Assembly: GCA_003222835.1 (NCBI GenBank)
Contig: QHXE01000400.1
Location: forward strand, 1 to 6,111
Reading direction: 5' to 3'
Length of the DNA stretch: 6,111 nt
From: Acidobacteriota bacterium
GTDB lineage: Bacteria > Acidobacteriota > Blastocatellia > Pyrinomonadales > Pyrinomonadaceae
A program made the translations under genes and the position numbers. Of the stretch, positions 1 through 5,577 are shown one piece after another. The notes beneath the pieces were generated by a model. That model was given only the letters and a program-made list of their open reading frames with translations. It did not search any database and was not told the origin of the DNA. The stretch's first letter is position 1. Every line of letters starts with the position of its first letter.

Positions 1-962
1 AATAACCCCTGCGGGCGCAGCAACATCAGCGCGATGAGAATAAGCGAGTAAATGATCATGCGGTTGGCCGTGATGCGACGGACCAGATCGGGTAGCCACT
101 CGTAGCCGGAGACGAAGCGCAGATATTCAAGCAGCAAAGTGAGCACAACTGCCGCCAGGGCGACGCCGGCCGTGCTCCCCATCCCGCCCAGAATCACCAT
201 GATTACAATTTCGATCGACTTTTGAAAATCGAAACCGCTCGGGTTGATATAGGTCGTACTGTGTGCGTAAAGACCGCCGGCAATGCCGGCAAAAAACGCG
301 CCGAGCACGAAAGCCGTCACTTTGTATCGAGTGGTATTGACGCCGACCGCTTCGGCCGCGATCTCGTCGTCCCGGACGGTGAGAAACCCGCGGCCGTAAG
401 TTGAATCAACCAAACTAACGACAACATAAATGGTAATGGCAGCAACCGAATAGGTCCAAAACAAGTTGGTGTAGCCGGCAATTCCGGAGAGACCGCGTGG
501 ACCACCCACGGCATTGGTATTTTGAATAAGAACCCGAATGATTTCACCGAAACCGAGCGTGACAATGGCGAGGTAGTCGCCTTTCAATCGCAATGAAGGG
601 ATGCCAACGATGAGGCCGGCGAGTGCGGCCGCCAGACCTCCCGCAATCAAGACGCAAAGAAAGAGCACCGCAATTGTCCAGGTATTAGCCCCGCCGAGGC
701 CCTGGAAAAAGCGCGCGCTATACTCCTCCGAAAGATAGGCGGCCACGTAAGCCCCGATGGCCATAAAGCCAGCGTGACCTAACGAGAACTGGCCAGTGTA
801 ACCATTGATCAAATTCAAGCTCACCGCGAGCGTGATGTTGATGCCGATGAAAATTAAAACCTGGAGATAGTAGGAATTGATTCGGCCGGAAAAATGCGAA
901 GCGAGGTAAGCGAGGACAATCGCGGCAAGAAGCGCGAACTTTTTGATGTGACGATACTTCAT
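1..962 (-). CDS. livM: Branched-chain amino acid ABC transporter permease LivM (3' end cut by window edge)
   Basis: Integral membrane permease of a HAAT/Liv-type ABC importer. It is expected to pair with LivH in the inner membrane and move branched-chain or related amino acids delivered by LivK. I translated 320 codons from ATG 962-960; the frame is open to the window edge and stops at the family's terminal LRPQGL, so only a few residues are missing. Seen: strongly hydrophobic segments throughout, the GYTGQFSLGHAGFMAIGAY signature (residues 54-72), the LKGDYLAIVTLGFGEI block (126-141), and a cytoplasmic EAA-like loop, EIAAEAVGVNTTRYKVTAF (200-218), which in this family contacts the ATPase. 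The start is fixed because no start codon lies in frame upstream before the frame closes. AGGAGG at 980-975 is the only strong ribosome site, 12 nt from the ATG. It lies 16 bp after livH and is surely co-transcribed with it. No internal gap is evident, unlike livH. Confidence 0.95.
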   Translation of the reverse strand, partial: MKYRHIKKFALLAAIVLAYLASHFSGRINSYYLQVLIFIGINITLAVSLNLINGYTGQFSLGHAGFMAIGAYVAAYLSEEYSARFFQGLGGANTWTIAVLFLCVLIAGGLAAALAGLIVGIPSLRLKGDYLAIVTLGFGEIIRVLIQNTNAVGGPRGLSGIAGYTNLFWTYSVAAITIYVVVSLVDSTYGRGFLTVRDDEIAAEAVGVNTTRYKVTAFVLGAFFAGIAGGLYAHSTTYINPSGFDFQKSIEIVIMVILGGMGSTAGVALAAVVLTLLLEYLRFVSGYEWLPDLVRRITANRMIIYSLILIALMLLRPQGL

Positions 963-974
963 GCCAAAATCATG

Positions 975-980
975 CCTCCT
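975..980 (-). promoter_or_regulatory. Ribosome binding site for livM
   Basis: A perfect AGGAGG on the minus strand that overlaps the livH stop codon (981-979). It lies 12 nt from the livM ATG at 962, longer than the usual 5-9 nt. A nearer ATG at 973 gives only a four-codon reading frame, so it is not the start. The overlap with the livH stop suggests translational coupling. Confidence 0.6.
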
Positions 981-1812
981 ATACTTTCTCGACCTGGGTG
1001 CGGCCAAAGATTCCCGAGGGTCTAAACAATAAGATTCCGATGAGCAGGGCGAAGGCGATGGCGTCGCGATAGGTAGAAAAGGACGATCCGCCGACAAACG
1101 TTTCCACGACGCCAAGGACAATCCCGCCGACGGCGGCTCCGGGAATGTTTCCAATTCCACCCAGAACAGCGGCAACGAATGCTTTCACGCCGGGAAGCAG
1201 CCCCATCAATGGATCGATCGAGGGATAGCTGAGCGCATACAAAATTCCGGCCGCGCCGGCCAGGGCGCTTCCGAGGGCGAAGGTGAACGAGATGACGGTA
1301 TCGATATTCACGCCCATCAGGGCGGCGGCAGTGGCGTTGTTGGAGACCGCACGCATCGCGCGGCCGAGGCGCGTCCGCTTCACGATTAGGGTCAAGCTAA
1401 TGAGCAAAAGAATGGTGACAGCAAAGGCAGCGACTTGCGTAGTCGTAATCGTGAGTGCGCCGGTGTGTTCGAGCGGGCGGTCGACCACGAGCTCCGGGAA
1501 TGCCTTTGGATCTGCGCCGAAAACGAATTGCCCGCCGTATTCGAGAAACAGCGAAACGCCGATCGCAGTGACGAGAACCGTCACTCTCGGTCTCTTACGC
1601 AACGGCCGATCGAAAGCTGCCGAAAAGTGCGGCAGTACGCGCGGGGTCAGGTAATAACCGGAAAAGGCGCCAAGCATGAAAACGTCGCCGTGCGCGAAAT
1701 TGATGAAGCGCAAAACGCCATAGACCATGGTGTAGCCGAGCGCGATCAGGGCATAAAATGAGCCGAGGGAAAGCCCATTGATCAGCTGTTGGAAAAATTC
1801 GACTTTAGTCAT
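979..1812 (-). CDS. livH: Branched-chain amino acid ABC transporter permease LivH, short by one internal block
   Basis: Second membrane permease of the Liv importer, partner of LivM. At 277 aa it is about 31 shorter than E. coli LivH (308 aa, from memory). Seen: the N-terminal LINGLSLGSFYALIALGYTM (residues 10-29), INFAHGDVFMLGAF (37-50), TVLVTAIGVSLFLEYGGQ (78-95), the EAA-like stretch around RAMRAVSNNATAAALMGVN (151-169), VKAFVAAVLGGIGNIPGA (209-226) and the family-typical C-terminus GRTQVEKV. The start at ATG 1812 is bounded by an in-frame TGA just upstream and matches the family N-terminus. No good ribosome site sits close to it; a GAGGAG lies 22 nt upstream. Odd: after FSGYYLTPRVLPHFSAAF (50-67) the chain jumps straight to DRPLRKRP, where relatives have about 30 more residues including a hydrophobic helix and an ER-x-AYRP motif. 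Identity is certain; function is doubtful if the deletion is real. Confidence 0.95.
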   Translation of the reverse strand: MTKVEFFQQLINGLSLGSFYALIALGYTMVYGVLRFINFAHGDVFMLGAFSGYYLTPRVLPHFSAAFDRPLRKRPRVTVLVTAIGVSLFLEYGGQFVFGADPKAFPELVVDRPLEHTGALTITTTQVAAFAVTILLLISLTLIVKRTRLGRAMRAVSNNATAAALMGVNIDTVISFTFALGSALAGAAGILYALSYPSIDPLMGLLPGVKAFVAAVLGGIGNIPGAAVGGIVLGVVETFVGGSSFSTYRDAIAFALLIGILLFRPSGIFGRTQVEKV

Positions 1813-1868
1813 TCGGCGCCCGAATCAGCTGGAGACTCCTCGACTGGCGCTGGAAATGACAGACGGAA

Positions 1869-2957
1869 TTACGGCGCGACAGTTGCGACGTAGTCGTTTT
1901 GCTTGCCGTTTACCTTCAACACGACTGCCGATTTGGTAGCGTTACGTTTTTCATCGATCGTGATCTTGCCCGTCACACCATCGTAATTTTTAACATTGGC
2001 GAGGGCGTCGCGAACCTTTGCGCCGTCGGTGCCGCCGGCTGTTTTGAACGCCTCGGCTAATATCATCATCGCGTCGTAGCCGAGCGGCGCCATTCCGTCA
2101 GGCATGGCATTGAATTTAGTCCGGTATTTGCTTACGAAATCCTGCACCTTCGGGTTTTTGTCTTGCGGTGAGAAGTGGGTGGAAAAATAGCAGCCGTTGA
2201 TGGCGCTGCCGCCAATTTCGGAAAGTTTGGGCGAATCCCAACCATCTCCGCCCAGCAAGGGAACCTTGATCCCGAGTGAGCGTGCTTGTTTCGCGATTAG
2301 TCCAGCTTCGGTGTAGTAGCCGGGAACAAAAATCGCATCCGGTTGCGCGGCTTTGATGGCTGTGAGTTGCGCGCGAAAATCTCTATCTGTGCCCCCGCCG
2401 CTATAAAAGCGGTCCGACACAATTTCGCCACCATGTGCCTTGAAGTAATCGCTAAAAAATTTGGCGAGACCTTGGGAGTAATCACTCTTCACGTCTTGGA
2501 GGACGGCGACCTTTTTCGCGTGCAATTGATCGAGCGCAAACTTTGCCATTACTGTTCCTTGAAACGGGTCAATGAAGCAGACGCGGAAAACGTAGTTCCC
2601 TACCTCCGTTACCCGCGGATTCGTCGAACCGGGGGAGACCATCGGGATTTTTGCTTCCTGGCAAATCGGTGCCGCTTCCAGTGAGCGTGAGCTCGCAATC
2701 TCACCCACAATCGCGATCGCTTTATCACTGGCGATCAATTTCTTCACAGCGGCGGAGGGTTGTCCTGGCTTTGATTGGTCGTCCTCGAGGACGATCCGGA
2801 TTTTCCGTCCAAGAACGCCGCCGGCATTGTTGATCTCCTCCTTCGCCAGTTCGACGCCGTTGCTGGAATTGATGCCGAAGGTGGCTTCACTTCCGGTAAG
2901 CGACGCGAACTCTCCGACAACGATATCCTGCGCGCGGAGCGGCGAAATTGCGACCAC
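1869..2957 (-). CDS. livK: Branched-chain amino acid ABC transporter substrate-binding protein LivK (5' end frameshifted)
   Basis: Periplasmic binding protein (Peripla_BP_6 family, type 1 fold) that captures the amino acid and hands it to LivH/LivM. The mature part is intact: DIVVGEFASLTGSEATFG opens the N-lobe, followed by NGVELAKEEINNAGGVLGRKI, the VGEIASSRSLEAAPICQE and PMVSPGSTNPRVT strands that line the ligand site in relatives, KSDYSQGLAKFF, and GYYTEAGLIAKQARSLGI with GGDGWDS in the C-lobe. The coordinates give the longest intact frame, from GTG 2957 (362 aa). This is probably not the natural start: it begins in the middle of a signal peptide. Upstream codons in the same frame read KPIFIVPILAAVVAISPLRAQ, with no ATG, GTG or TTG before the TAA at about 3030. 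ATG 2995 lies one base out of frame. First gene of the livKHM operon, 56 bp before livH. Exact ligand cannot be told from sequence; related proteins also bind amides or urea. Confidence 0.93.
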   Translation of the reverse strand: MVAISPLRAQDIVVGEFASLTGSEATFGINSSNGVELAKEEINNAGGVLGRKIRIVLEDDQSKPGQPSAAVKKLIASDKAIAIVGEIASSRSLEAAPICQEAKIPMVSPGSTNPRVTEVGNYVFRVCFIDPFQGTVMAKFALDQLHAKKVAVLQDVKSDYSQGLAKFFSDYFKAHGGEIVSDRFYSGGGTDRDFRAQLTAIKAAQPDAIFVPGYYTEAGLIAKQARSLGIKVPLLGGDGWDSPKLSEIGGSAINGCYFSTHFSPQDKNPKVQDFVSKYRTKFNAMPDGMAPLGYDAMMILAEAFKTAGGTDGAKVRDALANVKNYDGVTGKITIDEKRNATKSAVVLKVNGKQNDYVATVAP

Positions 2958-2995
2958 AGCGGCGAGAATGGGAACTATGAAAATGGGCTTTTCAT
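2958..2995 (-). other. Out-of-frame livK leader: likely 1-nt deletion in an A run
   Basis: On the minus strand, ATG 2995-2993 is followed by AAAA (2992-2989) and then GCCC. Read as written, this gives M-K-S-P-F-S-stop. With a fifth A it reads MKKPIFIVPILAAVVAISPL and joins the livK frame exactly, giving a classical signal peptide: a positive n-region, a hydrophobic core, and cleavage near LRA or RAQ. An upstream ATG at 3015 is also out of frame (M-L-W-P-T-R-E-stop) and would need a different indel. Seen directly: the frame break. Inferred: the cause, which could be a homopolymer base-call error, a true mutation, or slippage on the A run. Confidence 0.7.
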
Positions 2996-3014
2996 TCCCT
3001 CGTGGGCCACAACA

Positions 3015-3023
3015 TGCTATTCT
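3015..3023 (+). promoter_or_regulatory. Candidate extended -10 promoter element for the aspartyl protease gene
   Basis: TGCTATTCT resembles an extended -10 (TGn then TATnnT), with nine bases between its end and the ATG at 3033. Transcription would start at about 3030, giving a leader of only a few bases. That fits the lack of any Shine-Dalgarno sequence before this ATG. I see no convincing -35, as is common for extended -10 promoters. A four-of-six match is weak evidence. Confidence 0.3.
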
Positions 3024-3032
3024 CGGGCGTTA

Positions 3033-4022
3033 ATGAGCCTTAACCGTGCCCGGTTTTCTAAAACGTTGTTGCTGGTGCTGATTGGCGCCGTTGCTGGCAG
3101 TGTCCAAGCGCTTGCCCTATCACCAGCCACGGCGCCCGCCTCGGCCCGCAACGTTAGCGCGCAATTCGAAGCGCTCTCCCTCCACCGGTCGCCGCAAAAT
3201 CACCTTATTGTCCGGGTATTTATCAACGGTAAGTCCGCGATGCTCGGGGTGGACACCGGTGCGCCGGTTAGCGCGATTGCAACTAGCCGACGCCAGCATT
3301 ATGGGCTGACCGCAATTCCGGGGACGTCGAAACTGCCGCCTCGGCTGATGATTAACGGCACCTTCAATGCCGTTGGCATTGCTAAATCATTGCGTATCGG
3401 TGCGCTCAATCTTGTCGACGAACCGATGGTGGCAATTAACCTTGGCCCGGAGAGTCGCGCCGCGCGCATTCGTGGTGAGCAGGAGATCGATGGAATTCTT
3501 GGCGCCGACATTCTTTTTCCCACGCGCGCGGTGCTCGATTGCCAGCGTCAGCTCCTCATTCTAAATATGGAGCCGCAATCGGAGGAGACCACACCGGGGA
3601 TGGACTACAGCGGCTTTCATAGCGTGCCGATCCACGTGAGCGATGGTTATAATCTTTACGTCGATGGCGCGATTAACGGCGCGCCCGCGCAATTAATGAT
3701 CGATACCGGCGCCTTCGCCACGCTGCTCCATCGTCCATTCGTGAAACGCATGAAAATTCAATTGTATGACACGCCGTTCAGCTCCGCGGCGGTTAACTTG
3801 CATCAACGCGGCGTGCAGGTGGCGCGCATTCGCCGATTATCGGTTGGCTCGTTTAACATTGGGGGTCACGACGTTGGCGTGATTGATCTGGAAGGCTTGA
3901 TTCATGGCGGTTTACTTGAAGGAAAACGCCCGGTAGCAGGCTTGCTCGGTGGCGAGCTTCTGCGACGCCATCATGGCATCATCGATTTCGGTAACCGCCG
4001 CCTCTATCTAAAAGGCGGTTGA
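3033..4022 (+). CDS. Exported protein with two retropepsin-like aspartyl protease domains
   Basis: 329 aa, predicted exported protease of the bacterial retropepsin-like group (Asp_protease_2 / gag-asp type). The start at ATG 3033 was chosen because it places a signal peptide at the N-terminus: positive MSLNRARFSK, then hydrophobic TLLLVLIGAVAGSVQALA (11-28). The open frame extends further upstream, but only antisense to livK. Two similar halves follow. Half 1 has VRVFINGKSAMLGVDTGAPV (60-79) and IDGILGADIL...AVLDCQRQLLIL (152-177). Half 2 has YVDGAINGAPAQLMIDTGAF (209-228) and VAGLLGGELL...GIIDFGNRRLYL (301-326). The candidate catalytic aspartates are D74 and D224, each in DTGA. Retropepsins usually need two chains to supply two aspartates; here both are in one chain. 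No ribosome site is visible. It is divergent from livK and convergent with the PH-domain gene, so probably transcribed alone. Substrate unknown; a non-proteolytic peptide-binding role is possible. Confidence 0.85.
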   Translation: MSLNRARFSKTLLLVLIGAVAGSVQALALSPATAPASARNVSAQFEALSLHRSPQNHLIVRVFINGKSAMLGVDTGAPVSAIATSRRQHYGLTAIPGTSKLPPRLMINGTFNAVGIAKSLRIGALNLVDEPMVAINLGPESRAARIRGEQEIDGILGADILFPTRAVLDCQRQLLILNMEPQSEETTPGMDYSGFHSVPIHVSDGYNLYVDGAINGAPAQLMIDTGAFATLLHRPFVKRMKIQLYDTPFSSAAVNLHQRGVQVARIRRLSVGSFNIGGHDVGVIDLEGLIHGGLLEGKRPVAGLLGGELLRRHHGIIDFGNRRLYLKGG

Positions 4023-4026
4023 TCTT
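3993..4026 (+). terminator. Candidate hairpin terminator overlapping the protease stop codon
   Basis: A perfect 7-bp inverted repeat, AACCGCC (3993-3999) and GGCGGTT (4014-4020), has a 14-nt loop. The right arm ends on the T of the stop codon TGA (4020-4022). A weak T-rich stretch (TCTTTCATT) follows, so this would be an imperfect intrinsic terminator for the plus strand. The convergent gene ends at 4027, leaving no other room for a terminator between them. The reverse direction has no T tract. Confidence 0.4.
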
Positions 4027-4527
4027 TCATTCGATATCGATTTCGCGGACGCGCTTTTGTAGCCGCACGTTTTCGACCGCGTTCCGAATTTTGTCACCCA
4101 AACCAAGCGCGATCGGGACGGAATCGATCCGCACAAACGGAGTGGAAAGATCCGAAGTGTTAACGTCAACGTCTTCGAGTCCGCACATTCGAGACCAAAA
4201 TGGTTGCCGCGTCTCGAGGTCCTTCACTCGATAAAGCTCGAGCGTATCGGTGACTTTGCTAAAGACGCCTTCGGTTGTTTTCAGCCGCTCGGTGGTTAAT
4301 TCATAGACTTTATTTTTGGTTTGGAGATAACGAGCGAGCGCAATGAAGATCGGCACGATTGCCAGCCATAAAATGTGCGGGCTTACCTTTTGTACTTGAG
4401 GCGAACCACCGCGCCAGACCAGGGCAAAGATCAGGACGACCACGCCACACCCCAGGATGCTAAGAACGAAAATGCCGAGGTTCTTGATTTGGGATGACGT
4501 CCCGCGCCATACCGTCTCTTCCGCCAT
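4027..4527 (-). CDS. Small membrane protein with a bacterial PH domain (bPH_2 type)
   Basis: 166 aa from ATG 4527-4525. Two hydrophobic segments, IFVLSILGCGVVVLIFALVW (residues 19-38) and ILWLAIVPIFIALARYL (52-68), should form a membrane hairpin. They are followed by a cytoplasmic domain with the usual bPH_2 layout: KVYELTTERLKTTEGVFSK (73-91), DTLELYRVKDLETRQPFWSRM (94-114), a GLEDVDVNTSD strand pair (116-126) and a C-terminal helix, GLGDKIRNAVENVRLQKR (142-159). A longer frame reaches back to GTG 4572, but the added residues (a Cys-rich, non-hydrophobic stretch) look like leader sequence and no ribosome site supports it. The ATG also has only a weak one. Its stop lies 4 bp from the convergent protease stop, and its 5' side faces the nucleotidyltransferase gene. 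Function unknown; family members are membrane anchored, and I infer nothing more specific. Confidence 0.8.
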   Translation of the reverse strand: MAEETVWRGTSSQIKNLGIFVLSILGCGVVVLIFALVWRGGSPQVQKVSPHILWLAIVPIFIALARYLQTKNKVYELTTERLKTTEGVFSKVTDTLELYRVKDLETRQPFWSRMCGLEDVDVNTSDLSTPFVRIDSVPIALGLGDKIRNAVENVRLQKRVREIDIE

Positions 4528-4564
4528 GCCGGAATTGTTAGCCGGGCACACACCTGAGCACAAG

Positions 4565-4586
4565 CGCGACACGATTGACTGTCGCG
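4565..4586. repeat. Inverted repeat in the divergent intergenic region
   Basis: CGCGACA (4565-4571) and TGTCGCG (4580-4586) form a perfect 7-bp dyad around an 8-nt centre. It lies in the 98-bp region between the divergently read PH-domain gene (start 4527) and the nucleotidyltransferase gene (start 4626), 39 bp before the latter. It could be an operator or an RNA hairpin. A TTGACT (4575-4580) inside it looks like a -35 box, but no -10 follows at the right distance. Chance occurrence cannot be excluded. Confidence 0.3.
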
Positions 4587-4625
4587 GCCGATCCGTGGAG
4601 CGCGCAGGACAGCGGAAGCACTAAA

Positions 4626-5576
4626 ATGTCCTTGATCACGCAAGCTTTTGTTCTCGGGGCGGGCCTTGGCACGCGACTGCAGCCGCTGACGGATGATTTA
4701 CCCAAACCGCTCGTGCCGATTTTTCAAAAGCCGCTCATCACTTTCGCGTTCGATCATCTGCTGGCTGCCGGCTGCGACAAGTTAGTGGTCAATACCCATC
4801 GCTTGCCGGAAAGATTTGCTGATGTGTTTCCGGAATCGCTTTACCGCGATAAACGCATTCTTTTCCTTCATGAGCCGGAAATCCTTGGCACTGGGGGAGG
4901 AATGAAGAATGCCCACCGTTTCTTCGGGAGCGAACCGTTTGTTGTTTACAGCGGAGACATTCTGACCGATTTCGAGTTAGCTCCATTATTCGGAGAGCAT
5001 GCCCGCGCAGGGAACGACGTCACTCTAGCGCTGAGAAACACGCATTTTCCGCCCACCATCGCACTGCAAGATGGTCGTGTCGTCGATATTGGCGGGAAAG
5101 ACGAAAAGATTGCGAAGTATGACTTTGCAAACGTCTCTGTTTGGAATCGACAAATCATCTCCCGCATCCCTTCAGGTGGGTCGGTCTCATTTATTCCAAC
5201 GTTGCTTGAGGCTATAAAAAAAGGTGAAAGGATCGGCGGCGTTGTTGTTAATGACGGGAAGTGGTTCAATATCGGTTCGGCCAAGGAATATCTCGAAGTT
5301 CATCGCATGGTTTGCGAAGAGCAGTGGAAACCTGCTTATCTCGATCCTAATCACCAGTGGCCGACGCGCCGAGCGCCGAGCGCGGTAATTGATCCGACCG
5401 CCACTCTGTCCGGTTTTTATTCACTCGGAGCCAATTGCCGGATCGAGAAGGGCGTGAGACTACGCGACACCATTGTCTGGCCAGGTGCACAAATTGCTTC
5501 TCGAAGTGTGCTGGAAAATTGTATTGTTCGCACCCATCGAACGGCTGAAGGAACCTTGCGCGACGCGATAATTTGA
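4626..5576 (+). CDS. Sugar-1-phosphate nucleotidyltransferase with C-terminal hexapeptide-repeat tail (MurU/ManC-like)
   Basis: 316 aa; transfers a nucleotide from an NTP to a sugar 1-phosphate in the cytoplasm (NTP_transferase family, PF00483). Seen: the GAGLGTRLQPLTDDLPKPLV signature (11-30), which binds the nucleotide phosphates; EILGTGGGMKNA (85-96); SGDIL (109-113), whose Asp is the expected metal ligand; and WFNIGSAKEYLEVH (213-226). Residues 251-300 (PSAVIDPTATLSGFYSLGAN onward) look like short left-handed beta-helix repeats. Start at ATG 4626 because the family's first strand begins at residue 6; a TTG at 4575 would add an unconvincing leader. GGAAG lies 7 nt upstream as a weak ribosome site. 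The next gene starts 1 bp after the stop and is a kinase of the AmgK type, a pairing known for MurU/AmgK in MurNAc recycling in Pseudomonas. MurU is shorter (about 220 aa) and lacks this tail, so GDP-mannose or another NDP-sugar is equally possible. Confidence 0.87.
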   Translation: MSLITQAFVLGAGLGTRLQPLTDDLPKPLVPIFQKPLITFAFDHLLAAGCDKLVVNTHRLPERFADVFPESLYRDKRILFLHEPEILGTGGGMKNAHRFFGSEPFVVYSGDILTDFELAPLFGEHARAGNDVTLALRNTHFPPTIALQDGRVVDIGGKDEKIAKYDFANVSVWNRQIISRIPSGGSVSFIPTLLEAIKKGERIGGVVVNDGKWFNIGSAKEYLEVHRMVCEEQWKPAYLDPNHQWPTRRAPSAVIDPTATLSGFYSLGANCRIEKGVRLRDTIVWPGAQIASRSVLENCIVRTHRTAEGTLRDAII

Positions 5577-5577
5577 G

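Noticed and set aside
1283..1761. Two overlapping plus-strand open frames inside livH
   Set aside because: Both are antisense shadows of conserved permease sequence, low in complexity and rich in Arg/Ser/Thr as expected of a shadow frame.
1813..1868. Weak stem GGCGC (1846-1850) with GCGCC (1816-1820) between livK and livH
   Set aside because: Only five pairs around a 25-nt loop in GC-rich DNA with no T tract; too weak to call an attenuator or terminator.
2343..2684. 113-codon plus-strand open frame inside livK
   Set aside because: It is antisense to well conserved binding-protein sequence, and its product has no recognisable motif or hydrophobic pattern.
2775..3032. 5' extension of the protease frame
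   Set aside because: These 86 codons lie opposite livK and precede an obvious signal peptide that begins at ATG 3033, so they are open by chance.
4576..4627. Possible promoter for the nucleotidyltransferase (TTGACT near 4575, TAAAAT at 4622)
   Set aside because: The two boxes are over 40 bp apart, and TAAAAT overlaps the start codon, so they cannot form one promoter for this gene.
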